64,000 bases of DNA from [Phialemoniopsis] sp. UDSM-2020 (GCA_018873225.1 JAEILZ010000002.1:4464001-4528000); one strand, 5' to 3'; positions 48,380-59,216 are shown, numbered from the stretch's first letter. The notes: generated by a model from the letters alone, not told the origin. Program-made: numbers and translations.

Positions 48380-49418
48380 CTAATCTAAAACTGGGGGCGA
48401 GACAGCAACGAGATGTTTCAATCCTGGAAACACATCTGTCCACGGCGGTCCAATGTGCCAATTACGGACGTCGAGTGCAGCCTCTTCAAACTCTCTGCTG
48501 ATGGTAATTCTGCCCTCGTCATCGTGAACAAACGTTGTACAGCCAGTCGGCAATTGCAACCCTATTGAGCACCAGTACAGCTGGATCGAGTGTAACGCGT
48601 GCGAATCCGAGCCCGAGGCGCAAAGGTGCTCGCGTAAGGTTGGCCAGGGGAGAAAGTCGATACAAATTGGATGAGGATTCGAGGCTTGTGATGCAGTCGG
48701 CATAAGCCAATCCGGGACATCATCGAACGTCGCCGGACTGGGATTGAGTTGCCACTGTCGCTGGTCAGTAACAAACGTGGCGGCCAATAGAAAATAGTTT
48801 ATGTACCCTCATCAGTCGGTACCCGAAAAGATATGCCCCAAGTAAGATTTCAATGGGGCCCTGGGCCTTCATCCCTCGAAGAAAGGGTGTCATGAGCGAG
48901 GTCAAGAGGTTGTCTCCGTCTGAGTGAAGCATCATGCTCGGCATTGGTGGGTTGCGGGGCAGCTCGTCCAACATTGGAACGCTTCGAGGAAAGGAAATGT
49001 TGGCCTGGTAAAGGCCGGTTATGGTGCAATGGTCCATCCTTTGGAAATGGTCGGTATGTTTCAGCCCACATCGGCAGTCCATCAACCGCGTTGGGGTGAG
49101 GAACTGCATCGGCTGTGGCGCCAGCAGTCTTGCACTGTGGAGCAGGCCCATGGGGTCGGACCCCGGTCGAGGATCCTCATGAGTGATGGCCATCGGCACG
49201 TGCTGGATCAGGTTCTGGACTGGAGTGTCGTTACCGCTCGTGATCCTAGAGGTGAGATATTCCAAGTTCCGTCTCATCTGCGAGACTTCCGCCTCGATTC
49301 GTTCGAGTTGCTTTTTGCTTTCATTTCGATTCTCTTGGTGTTTCACGCGGTCGACAGCCCTCTTTCTCTTCAATTGGGCTTCCGTTCGATGCCTAGTGCT
49401 CTTGTCAGGTGCCGACAT
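48380..49418 (-). CDS. bZIP transcription factor with DUF3425 domain
   Basis: Nuclear regulator of 330 aa. Exons, minus strand: 49418-48807 and 48760-48380; phase 0 join. A basic region (residues ~9-32, KRKRAVDRVKHQENR) runs into a short leucine-zipper-like helix (~35-60). The C-terminal half matches the DUF3425 pattern common in fungal bZIP-like proteins: YRLMR, then PDWLMPT, and a FLPWPTLREHL segment. The usual Asn in the bZIP basic region is less clear than in classic members, so DNA binding may differ. The ATG at 49418 is the first in frame. Targets are unknown; neighbours are a secreted esterase and a secreted FAD oxidase. Confidence 0.85.
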
Positions 49419-50016
49419 GGTCAGGTGGATTGATAGTGTAGAAGACACGGGGCGTAGCTAGCATGCTGGTAAAGCTACATCGCAATGCTTAGCGATGCTT
49501 GTCGACGTCGAACACTTATGAAGTGTGTTTAGTGACAGGGATCAGATAGCTTGGCACTTCAAAATAGCTAAATTTTGGCACATGCTCGCTCCAACCTCGG
49601 TTCGCTCATCACTCTGATCGATCACAACCGAATTCTGCTTAATCTGCCAAGCTGGGGGCGGAAATTGCCGTTGGAAATTGACCCGGTGGGCCGACCTTCT
49701 CCTGCGTTTAAATGAGATCCTGGTCCTGGGCGTGGGGAGAAGTGCGGGGAAGTAAGTGCATTTGGTCAACAGAAGAAGAACCAGGTTCAGTTTTTGTTGG
49801 GCTCGGTCACATGAAGATGGAGATGGTCGACGTCGAATATCAGCAAGGCACTATTTCTAAGTTGACATGGTCATGCCCTGTGGTGAATGACATTTTCAAT
49901 GACAGAAAAATGCTATCGAGGACTGCTCATATATATATATATACATACAAAGGACCTCTTAACTTTGTCTTCATGTGCCCAATATTTCCAGGCCGTAACT
50001 GACTCACTGTGGAATA
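49419..50016. promoter_or_regulatory. Divergent region between bZIP factor and FAD oxidase
   Basis: About 600 nt shared by divergent starts. An (AT)n tract at 49929-49943 lies about 75-90 nt upstream of the oxidase ATG and could act as its TATA element. No ORF of note. Confidence 0.45.
49929..49943. repeat. AT dinucleotide tract, possible TATA element
   Basis: Fifteen alternating A/T bases located at a fitting distance upstream of the FAD oxidase start. Promoter role is inferred. Confidence 0.5.
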
Positions 50017-51790
50017 ATGCATTTCCTGCTGAAACTCGTAACTCTTGCTGGCAGCCTTGTCGCTGCTGCGCCATCCAGTGCAACGACTCAGGCGTGCAAG
50101 GAGATAGCTGCCGCAATTCCGAATCGGACGTCGTTCCCCCTGTCAATTCCGTTTTATCAGGAGTCTCAGGGTTACTGGTCGACGGTCCTGCGCGACGAGA
50201 AGCCAGCCTGCATTGTCTTTCCAAAGTCTGCCTCGGATGTGTCTACTGCGGTGACGATCTTGAACAAATACCCGAGCGTACTCTTCACCACCAAGAGCGG
50301 AGGACACGACCCGAACCCAGGCCATGCCACCGTGAAAGATGGGGTGCTGATCTCGATGCGCGACATGGTTGGGGCGACATATGATGCTGAGCGAGATGTC
50401 GCCTATGTGAAGCCCGGAGGCGAGTGGAATGATGTGGTTGGTTCCCTGGCCAAGGACGGGGTGACTGTTGTCGGTGGTCGTCTAGGTAAGCTGGTGAAAA
50501 GACCCTGATTCATCACCTTTATTCAGTATTGACATTACTAGGTCTTGTCGGAGTAGGAGGCTTCCTCCTTCAAGGGGGCATCTCATTCCTGAGTGCCCAG
50601 TATGGGCTGGCTGCCGATGTGAGTCCGTCTAAATAGTCTTTGAGTTTTGTGTGCTGTCGGCTGATCAGCCAGAGCATTGTTGGCTGGGAAATGGTTGCTG
50701 CGAATGGCACTATAATGAACATTGGTGTCGACACTCATCCGGAGCTCGCAGTGGCTTTGAAGGGCAGCGGCAGTCAATTCGGTGAGCCTCTTCAAGCGCT
50801 TCATGCCGTTTAAGCTACTCCACTCACTCGAGTTCCAGGTATCGCGACTCAATACACTATCAAGGCTCGTAAGATAGGCAAGGTTTGGGGCGGCATCCGG
50901 ATTTACGATTCATCCAAGACGGAACAAATCTTTGCGGCGCTGCACAACTTTGTACCCAGTGGTAACGAGGACCCCCGAGCGGCCATCATCGTCACGAATG
51001 TGTTTGCAGTTGGCAGCATCGAGGCCTTTCTTATTTTTTACTTCTACGATGGCGAGCAACCACCTCAAAACGGGCCCTTTGCAGATCTTCTGAAGATTGG
51101 CGCTCTGATCGAGCAGACGAAGACTCAAGAATATGCCGAGCTCGTAAGTGATAGGAACTCCTATATATATGGTGGTTACTAACGGGAATTAGCTGAAATC
51201 GAACGGAGTCGGGGCATCTCTTCTCAATTCGAGAATCTCATTTCGAGTAAGATCTGTCCAGCCGGCCAAAGTGCGCTCCCGCTGACATTAGGTAGACTTT
51301 CACAATTCCCTACATCCGGAACAACCCCGGCATGTACGCTGAGATATCACAAAAGATGACCTCGCTAGCCAAGTCGTATTTCCAAAACCCGCTGCACCTG
51401 GCTTCGCAGTGTTCTGTCGATTTTCAACCCCTGCCAGCTATTGTCGGCAAACACTCTGAGAGTGCTGGTGGGAATGCCATGGGTCTTGCTGGCAGCGATG
51501 GGGACCGACTGATCCTGGAAATCCAGTGCGCATGGACGTTTGGCAGCGACGACAAGGTGCTCCGAGGTATATCACGCGATCTGACGACATGGCTCGAGGC
51601 CAGGATACCTGAATGGCTTGGCGAGGGAGATTCGTCTGAAGAGACTTATCTCCCTCTCTTTATGAATGACGCGACTGCGGACCAGAATGTGACTGGGAGC
51701 TATCGTGGATATTCCAAGTTCAAGGCTCTGCAGTCTGAGCTCGACCCCGAAGGGATTCTGAGCGCTAGAACTGGAGGTTTCAAGTATTAG
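50017..51790 (+). CDS. Secreted FAD-linked oxidase (BBE-like / AA7-type)
   Basis: Flavin oxidase of 502 aa. Exons: 50017-50485, 50542-50618, 50673-50781, 50839-51143, 51193-51246, 51296-51790; phases agree. A signal peptide covers residues ~1-18. The PCMH-type FAD domain carries SGGHDPNPGH, whose His97 is the expected covalent flavin ligand. The second, cysteinyl ligand of berberine-bridge enzymes seems absent: the matching loop reads GRLGLVGVGG. So the flavin is probably bound by one bond only. A BBE-like C-terminus ending in YRGYSKFKALQ is present. Relatives oxidise oligosaccharides or secondary metabolites. Its stop lies nine bases from that of the opposing SDR. Confidence 0.9.
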
Positions 51791-51799
51791 TTTAAATGT

Positions 51800-52711
51800 C
51801 TAAAACACTATGGCGCCTCCATCGACCACAATGTCACTGCCATTCATGTACGTATTGGCTCGACTGGCCAATAACACAATCGCGCCAGTCAGCTCTGACG
51901 GGCTGCCCATTCTCCCACTCGGATTTCGATCCGCCCAAATCTTGCGATGCTCTGCGATCCCGTCTCCTTCGTTCAGTATCGTGTCCATGTAACCAGGGCT
52001 GATGCTGTTGGTCCGAATGCCGTACTGCGCCCACTCCGCCGCAAGAGAGTTCTTAAGCATGAGGAGCGACGACTTGCTGACGTTGTACGCTACCTGGGGC
52101 TGGGGAAAGTTGACGCGGTGGGCAGAGATAGAGGCAATGAAGATGATGGAGCCACCTTTACCCTGCTTCACCATGTGCTGGGCAGCGGCCTGGGCACATA
52201 TGAACGTCCCCGTCAGATTGACATCTATGACTTTGCGCCATTGAGAGACGGGCATCTTGAGCGTTTCTACGCAGCCCACTATGCCGACAAAGCAGACAAG
52301 CACATCTATCGACCCCAAGACAGAGACTGCCTCATCCATGGCAGCACCCACAGCAACCTCGTCGGTCACGTCGACCGCCAGGGCAGATATCTTGGCCGAA
52401 GGGAACCTGGCCTTGAGAGCGTCGATCTCTGCTTGAGACTGAGCAGGATTGACATCGAGAATCATAAGCCCCTCGAGACCATGTTCGAGCAGAGCATGGC
52501 CAGCGTGAAGACCGAGAGTGCCGGCACCGCCAGTGATAACCGCATTGCCCTGCACCTCGAAGCGCCTCTGAGCAGCAACAGACGTGTCTGGCTCAATGAC
52601 CACCTTCGGGGCTGGGGTCATGGAGGAGTCGCTGCCATCGCTGAGCTTCATCATGGGGACAGTACGCGCCGCAAGCTCCGCACGGCCCGCAAGCTCTGCC
52701 GGTGCCGACAT
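51800..52711 (-). CDS. Short-chain dehydrogenase (arabinitol/sorbitol dehydrogenase-like)
   Basis: Intronless SDR of 303 aa from the ATG at 52711. A Rossmann motif TGGAGTLG is at residues 60-67, NVAG-type contacts are replaced by the VCFVGIVG stretch near 139-146, and the catalytic Ser193 region (IASIS), Tyr209 and Lys213 (YNVSK) are intact, with ISPGYMDT and VDGG near the end. It resembles fungal D-arabinitol 2-dehydrogenase-like SDRs that interconvert polyols and ketoses. The N-terminal ~50 residues precede the fold and have no clear targeting signal. The gene is tail-to-tail with the FAD oxidase, and their transcripts very likely overlap. Confidence 0.9.
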   Translation of the reverse strand: MSAPAELAGRAELAARTVPMMKLSDGSDSSMTPAPKVVIEPDTSVAAQRRFEVQGNAVITGGAGTLGLHAGHALLEHGLEGLMILDVNPAQSQAEIDALKARFPSAKISALAVDVTDEVAVGAAMDEAVSVLGSIDVLVCFVGIVGCVETLKMPVSQWRKVIDVNLTGTFICAQAAAQHMVKQGKGGSIIFIASISAHRVNFPQPQVAYNVSKSSLLMLKNSLAAEWAQYGIRTNSISPGYMDTILNEGDGIAEHRKIWADRNPSGRMGSPSELTGAIVLLASRANTYMNGSDIVVDGGAIVF

Positions 52712-53969
52712 GGCGATAGATGAAGAGTGTGGATGGCTGGTTCGAGGTATTCCGAAAACGAAGCGCAACCGCGATGTGTTCGACGTGATGGAAGCTCGTT
52801 GGTATGGCGTAAAGATAAGTTTGAAGATTCAAGCTTCAAGCTTTTATGCGGCTCGGTAGTGGTGGCATGTTCCGCCCTTCCAGGAGCGATTCTCAGGTGG
52901 TGCATCTCGACTCCACACCCTCCTCCACAGGGGCGGATGATCCCCGATCGGACCACTGTCGCCCCCTGATTCTCCACCAACAGTGCTCCATCATTATTCC
53001 AAACGAACCTGCGCTGGTCAACCATCGACCGAAAACTTCAAAGGCTATATGCAGGGCAGATAACCTATTTGTGTCTCTCGCATTCAGAGGAAAGACTCCG
53101 GGCGGCTTTAGTAAGGTGATACAACTGTAACCAGATGGTAGCGCAACGAATCAAGATCTATCTCTCACTGACTTATAGCAGACTTAGCGTTGTGTTAGAG
53201 TAGCTGATAGCCTGATTAACGTCGGCCATGTCAACAGTGCAGCGGACGAAATCTGTCACAGAAATCATCTCTACTTAGTCTGCCCTGGATGAACCTTTGT
53301 TTAAGGAAACAAACTCTTTCACAGAGGGCAAACACTTTACCTGAGATACGCAATATCCGAATTTGGCCCGAATTTCCGATACTGTTACCGTGTCCCGCTG
53401 TAATGATGTGCCGTCGCAACCCTGAGTAACTTGATCGCAGGACAAGAACTAGCTTAGACTAGTAGCATTGCACACGATATTGTACTTTTGGTCTGGGCTG
53501 CTCTGAAGACTTCAGGCGTCGTCCGTGGATGGCCAAATCATCTTCCACCTGGAGAGCGAAGACCATCAAAGTCTGTTAAACATTTACCTCGTAGCCAGAA
53601 GGCTACGGAAAGATCTCAAAAGATCTTGAGCTAGGATTGGTTCCACCGCTCGAACCGAGTGTTAGACTTTCAACTCCAGGTCTGGCTCCAGGAACAAGGC
53701 GATCTCCAAAGGATTGCGGGGAAGTTAGAGCAAATTTGGGCGTGGAGTGCTAAAGAAGTCCCTGGATAGACCGGGCTTAATTCATATTGGCTTTTGGCGG
53801 AGCTGCGACGTGTTGTTCGCCGACAATGCTCGCCTAGACAATACCATGCCTCCAGTCAACTACAAAAGACCAAAGGCTGCTTGCATCGGACATACTCCAA
53901 TCAGGCAAGACACATTCATCGCATTACAAACTCTTGTTTTGGACCTCCACATCTCGAACTACCATTACC
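52712..53969. other. Region upstream of the polyol SDR
   Basis: About 1.26 kb. The left part should hold the SDR promoter. Two adjacent perfect stem-loops at 53590-53627 are listed separately. No gene is supported. Confidence 0.4.
53590..53627. repeat. Two adjacent perfect stem-loops
   Basis: CGTAGCC-AGAA-GGCTACG (53590-53607) is followed after two bases by AAGATCT-CAAA-AGATCTT (53610-53627). Each has a 7-bp stem and a 4-nt loop. The role is unknown; a transcript terminator-like or mobile-element remnant is possible. Confidence 0.7.
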
Positions 53970-54635
53970 ATGTCGCAGAAACCCGCCAGTCTCGATGACA
54001 AGGGTCTGCTAACCATGTCACATCCACAACTGGGAACCCGGCCGTGGCTGCCTATGCCGACGCCTTTGCCACTCATGATGAGACTACGCGGCGCGAGCTC
54101 GAGAACCGCGTCGTCCGAAAGGTTGATGCCTATCTTATGCCCATGCTGGTCGGACTTTAGGATCGCTGTGGCCATTGTCGGCAACGCCGTTGCAGCTGGC
54201 ACAACAAAGACCGGACTGCGGTTCTTTGCCATGTTCTTGATGCCCATGGGTACCGTTCCTGCGTGTAAGTTCTCTGGTCGAATCTTGTAGTCGCCAAGGA
54301 AGCATTGAGCTAACTAGCAAGTCACCAGATCAAATCATCGTCTCTTGGATTGCCAATCCCTTCCTCGCCCCATGGTCAAGCAGTCATCCACCATCGCTAT
54401 TTCCAACATGATTGGCAACACGGCCACCATCTATGGATCCTACATGTACCCTAGCTCGGACGGCCCCCAATTCATGCCTAGCGGAGCGGCGACAGCAGGT
54501 ATCTGCACAGCGATTGCGATCCTGGCGCTTGTTTTACGTTTCGTGCACATTCGTGAGAACAAGAAGCTTGAGCAGGTGGAGAGAGAGGATGCGGGTGGAG
54601 CGGAGGTTTCAGCAGGCTTCCGCTACATTTACTAA
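53970..54635 (+). pseudogene. Broken MFS transporter, allantoate permease (Dal5) type
   Basis: Remnant of an anion:cation symporter-type permease. Pieces of the usual N-terminus are seen in two frames: SQKPASLDDKG from 53970, then NHVTSTTGNPAVAAYADAF through RRELENRVVRKVDAYLMPML from 54011 to a stop at 54158-54160. Instead of the next eleven helices the sequence jumps straight to the C-terminal part: VAIVGNAVAAGTTKTGLRFF, an intron at 54265-54328, QIIVSWIANPF, then after another one-base slip (near 54361-54366) PRPMVKQSSTIAISNMIGN and SYMYPSSDGPQF to the natural end VHIRENKKLEQ. So there are two frameshifts and an internal deletion of roughly 280 codons. The intact parent would be about 480-500 aa. 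It cannot make a working transporter. Confidence 0.82.
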
Positions 54636-55358
54636 TATCATGCTCAAGGTTATCTAGTAGTACACCAGCAAGGGGTGTACGTGTAGAAGGAAGGCATGGT
54701 GTACTCAATCGAAATTCTACTACAATTCATGGCATGACTGAAGGTTAAGTTGCATTAAAAAGGCTTGCTTATGTGATTCGTGAAAATCCAGGATGTGTCA
54801 GCGTTGCTTTTCCGTATGATTCTGTCCACGGCGACTCTTCTGCCGCCGTGTCTTGGTGATTTCTTGGTGCTTGCCATTGCTCGTTATTTGCAAATTGACT
54901 GCTACCTTGCGGGGCGGCGAACCGGGTTACGAATGGGTGCGCATGAATACTTCCGCAGTCTTGTTCCCCATACCAATATAATGCTTAATATCAGAATCCA
55001 GGCCGTGTGATCCAGTTTTCAATGTCATCGAGTCACCCCTACCCAATCATATCGCCGGGCCATGTCGGCAACAGAGTGCGCGCACCACAAATCCTACCCT
55101 GCACACACTGGACCTGTCGTCAACCTGTCACTGAGCAAGATAAACTGCTCTAAAGCCGGATAAATACGGCAATTGCTAATTATGTGATAGCGTCAACCCT
55201 CGCGAAGGCGTTCGGCAGCTTTTAAAGACCGCGGGGAACGCTACCAGAAGGATTGCCTTTTTGATCATCCTTACGGCTTGCTGAATCGAGTAGACTTGGT
55301 TGTTACTTCAAATCGCTAAACCCTTGCAAACGTTCCGACCGACTGTCAACAGAGCAAC
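54636..55358. promoter_or_regulatory. Upstream region of the LPMO gene
   Basis: About 720 nt. It holds a GGATAAA-containing element at 55157-55169 and a TTTTAAA stretch near 55220, about 135 nt before the LPMO ATG, that could act as a TATA-like box. No ORF is supported. Confidence 0.45.
55157..55169 (+). promoter_or_regulatory. CGGATAAATACGG element upstream of LPMO
   Basis: Contains GGATAAA, which fits GGNTAAA, the consensus of XLR-1/Xyr1-type activators of cellulase and xylanase genes, framed by two CGG triplets seven bases apart. About 190 nt upstream of the LPMO ATG. Function is inferred. Confidence 0.4.
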
Positions 55359-56392
55359 ATGAAGTGCTTTCTCTCCCTCGCCGCGCTGTCCGTGGCCGTC
55401 AGCCAGGTCTCAGGACACTACATTTTCTGGCAGCTCTCTCTCGGCTCGTCCAAATTCAAACAGTACGAGCACATCCGGTACAACACCAACTACAACAGCC
55501 CCGTCACGTCGCTGTCGTCAAACGACCTGAGGTGCAATGTCGGCGGTAACACCGGCTCCAACACCACGACTGTTGATGTGAAGGCCGGCGACTCCTTTAC
55601 CTTCACTAGCGACACTGTACGTCAATGAATCCCGAAGTTTTCCCAGATCGATCCTCTGATCTGGATGCTAATTCCAACTCCCACACAGGCCGTTTACCAC
55701 CAAGGCCCTGTCTCGCTGTACATGTCGAAGGCTCCTGGCGCAGCTGCCGACTATGCCGGTGATGGCGCGTGGTTCAAGATCCAAGACTTTGGTTAGTTTT
55801 TGTCAGCCGATCTCTGAAACAATCCTCTAGGCTGACTGTACATTAGGCCCGACATTCAGCGGCGGACAGGCTTCTTGGCCTATGCGATGTAAGCTCTATG
55901 AGCCTCGGACGATGAAAAGTCTTTACTAACATCCTTGTTAGCTACCTACCAGTACAGCATCCCCAAGTGCATCCCCGACGGCGAATACCTGCTGCGTATC
56001 CAGTCCCTCGCTATTCACAACCCAGGATCGACCCCTCAGGTACGTTGCGACAGGCTTTTGGTCAGCTAAGTGGGATGTTCGTTGACGGAGATTTTAGTTC
56101 TACGTCAGCTGCGCGCAACTCAAGGTCAGCGGCGGCGGCAATGCGAGCCCTTCGCCGACTGCCATGATCCCAGGTGCCTTCAAGGCCACCGATCCCGGCT
56201 ACACCGCTAACGTAGGCTCCCAGCCCTTGCGTTATAAAACTAACCTGACTGACTGTTGGTTCTAGATTTACAACAACTTCAATTCATACACCGTCCCTGG
56301 TCCCAAGGTGGTAAGTCAATGGCTTGAGCAACGTGCGAGACGAGACGCTCCAGATATCGTGCTAACTGATCATTCAATAGTTCACGTGCTAA
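55359..56392 (+). CDS. AA9 lytic polysaccharide monooxygenase
   Basis: Secreted copper enzyme of 223 aa that oxidatively cleaves cellulose or related glucans. Exons: 55359-55616, 55689-55791, 55847-55888, 55942-56039, 56098-56211, 56266-56310, 56381-56392; phases agree. The signal peptide ends before His20 (VSG-HYIFW), which becomes the N-terminal histidine-brace ligand. The second copper His is in [12 protein letters not shown], and the QFYVSCAQL stretch supplies the axial Tyr. There is no CBM1 and no linker: the protein stops right after FTC. Six introns are many for a gene this short, and the last exon has only 12 nt. Electrons could come from the CDH coded at 25.3-27.8 kb. Confidence 0.95.
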
Positions 56393-57587
56393 ACGCCAGA
56401 GCCGCAGAGTGTGGCCTCTTGATGACATCGACATAGTAACGGATTAGTGTAGGCTAAATGTGAATGGGTTTATGATCAAAACATTGTGACAAATTTCTGC
56501 GTGTGACCCAGTGAAGCACCGAACTCATGTTTTTTTTTTGCTCAAGCTCGTGATAACGCTGCGAGGACTTATTTGAAACGTGATTACATCATTGGGACCT
56601 CATCTCCTTCAGGTCTTGAGCTAGTATCCTCCTTGGCAGGATTCATCTTATGATTTGCGTTTCTGTTTTGGTAGATCTGGTAGCGCTCATCGGAACTGCT
56701 CCCGGCGCACGCGGCATTGACAGGGTCCAAGCGACATTCCCCATGTGACGCCTGTGGCGAATAGCAACCGCCTACGACTGCCAATGCCCACCGATCGCCC
56801 ACTATTTGTTGAAATGGGCGCGGACCAGTGTTCTTACTGTCGGTAGATCATCGGCATTGCTCCATTTCTTGGCGGAAGAGCTCGCCCCTTTCAGACGCAA
56901 CCTTCACCTGCCGAAGCTATAGCAGCGACGTTTTCCCTATATGACATGTGCTAAGGTATGCGGTAATTTGTTCGGGTTGTCTTCCCGCAGCTTGGCTAAC
57001 ATCAATTGGGCATTGGTCGGTTGTGCTGAGAGGTTGCCCCATGCCTGTTTACATGGAACATGAGGCGGCTTGATTAGTGGACTTCTTCCCTGACTGCATA
57101 CAGGGAAGTCGAAAGAGTGGATTTGGAGCATAAGTTGAATTTCCTGATATGGACTCGTAGAAGCTGTCCGAAATGCACGAATTTGGGCGCTGCAGAAATC
57201 TTTTCTAGTTTTCTGCTCTATGTCCCGTCAGGGACCTTTCTAGACCGTATTGAGAACGTGGCGACTGTCCCAAAGGGGAATCAGGGATCTTGATACTGCA
57301 CGACGCTTCCGAGACCAGGAATGAGGTCACGGAGCTCCATCTGCGGTTCTCACGCCTAGCATCCCACTTCATTGTAGAAGCAATATGTTACCCCTGTCAA
57401 TCTGTATACCTGATGCCTGTCTTCGCGCCGCTGATGGTAAAAGAACGTCACTACCGTAGCACTATTTAAATGACAGAGCTGGTACCTTTCTTGGCTCTCC
57501 ATTGAACCTGGTCTGCAAGCACACCAAGCTTTTTTCCTTCACTTGGCATTGCTAGTCTGATACTACTGTTCATTCATCTGTTCGACC
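56393..57587. other. Region between LPMO and GH5 genes
   Basis: About 1.2 kb with the LPMO 3' UTR and the GH5 promoter. TATTTAAA at 57473-57480, about 110 nt before the GH5 ATG, is a plausible TATA box. Only short ORFs without domains occur. Confidence 0.45.
57473..57480 (+). promoter_or_regulatory. Possible TATA box of the GH5 gene
   Basis: TATTTAAA at a usual distance (about 110 nt) upstream of the ATG. Confidence 0.4.
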
Positions 57588-59216
57588 ATGTATTCTTCTC
57601 TGGCTTCCGGCTTGGCCCTTGTCGGCGCTGTTGCGGCCCTGCCTCACCTGGAGTACAGGCAAAGCAACGGTACCGGGCAGGTCAAGTATGGTGAGTAGGA
57701 CTGATACAACATAGAGGAACACAGGCTTATGATGACGTGTGACTAGCCGGGGTGAACATTGCTGGATTTGACTTTGGATGTGCTACCAACGTAAGCTGAA
57801 TCCTCCTGCTTGATGCAGATTGATCAATTGACACTTGTAATAGGGCAACTGCAACATCACCGCCGCTTACCCGCCCTTGGCTGCCCTCGGAGGCCCTGAT
57901 GGGTGAGCAACGCTCTATTATTCAACGCTGAACTCTCTCAACTGACAGTATAAAATAGTGCTGGTCAGATGCAGCACTTCTCCAAAGACGATGGCATGAA
58001 TATGTGGGTTCAGCTAAACAGGATCGTCCAAAGAAGTCTACTAACCTCTGTTATCAGGTTCCGGCTTCCGGTCGGCTGGCAATGGCTAGTGAATGGCAAG
58101 CTTGGTGGTACTTTAGACGCGACCAATACCGGGAAGTATGACCAACTGGTCCAAGCCTGCCTTGCTACGGGTGCCTACTGTGTGATTGATGTAAGTGCCC
58201 AGCACCTTGCAGCACGAAGCAATTGTACTGATTGGCTACAGATTCACAACTGTATGTGTATGCTAGCGAAATGAATTCGCAAACGCATTACTGACTTGGG
58301 ATAGATGCCCGTTGGAATGATCAAATCATTGGTCAAGGTGGTCCTGCCAACGACCAATTTGTCAACCTCTGGACTCAATTGGCTACCAAGTACGCCAGTC
58401 AGGAGAAGATGGTGTTTGGTATCATGAATGAGGTGTGTCTCAGCTAATGACATGAGCCGTCGAGTATGTCCAGAGCGGACTGCTAACACCTCAGATAGCC
58501 GCATGATGTTCCCGACATCGACAAGTGGGCAGATACTGTTCAGGCCGTTGTCACCGCTATCCGTGGGGTTGCAAAGACACAAATGATTCTCATTCCCGGA
58601 AATGAGTGAGTCAGCAGTCCGGCAAGCTCATTGAAATATGATTGATCTGACTTTTTGCTACAGCTGGACATCGGCACAACAGTTCCCCACAAAGTCCGGG
58701 CCCGCCCTCCTGAAGGTCAAGAACCCAGACGGCAGCACCGACGGTCTCATCTTCGACGTCCACAGTATGTATAATACGGCTTGTAACAGCTATGCCCATG
58801 CTAACCAAGTACCACAGAGTATCTTGATTCCGACAACTCTGGAACTCACACCGAGTGCGTCACGGACAATATCAGCACGGCATTCTCTCCGCTAGCCGAC
58901 TGGCTACGTACCAACAAACGACAGGCTATCAACAGTGAGACGGGTGGGGGCAACACAGCCTCGTGCCAGAAGTATCTGTGCCAGCAGTTGCAATTTCTCA
59001 AGTAAGTCACCCCAGGTATAGGCTTTGGAGAAATGCAATGAGGAGTTGACCAAGTCTCACAGTCAAAACTCTGATGTTTTCCTCGGGTACATTGGATGGT
59101 CTGCTGGAGCTTTCAGCCCCCAGACTTATGAGCTCAGCGAAGTGCCGACCAAGAACGGCAACTCGTGGACAGACAGCTCGCTTGTGAAGGCCTGTCTTGC
59201 AAGGAAGGCTATCTGA
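57588..59216 (+). CDS. GH5 endo-beta-1,4-glucanase
   Basis: Secreted cellulase of 355 aa, GH5_5-like. Eleven exons: 57588-57690, 57747-57790, 57844-57902, 57959-58003, 58058-58190, 58242-58251, 58305-58432, 58499-58605, 58664-58764, 58818-59001, 59063-59216; every phase agrees. A signal peptide covers residues ~1-17. The TIM-barrel shows AGVNIAGFDFG, MFRLPVGWQWL, IHNYARWN, the acid/base Glu174 in MNEP and the nucleophile Glu284 in NSETGG. There is no CBM1. The sixth exon has only 10 nt and codes IHN plus one base, yet it is needed for the conserved IDIHNYARWN run. Together with the LPMO 1.2 kb upstream, in the same direction, it forms a small cellulose-degrading pair. Confidence 0.94.

Noticed and set aside
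51947..52723. Plus-strand ORF of 258 codons opposite the polyol SDR
   Set aside because: Antisense shadow of a conserved SDR; low-complexity composition and no family match.
53590..53634. Helitron 3' end (hairpin followed by CTAG)
   Set aside because: The spacing is off, CTAG is not followed by T, and no 5' TC end or helicase remnant was found.
53640..53700. Possible tRNA (GGTTCGAG-like T-arm on the minus strand)
   Set aside because: No matching acceptor stem, D-arm or anticodon arm could be folded around it.
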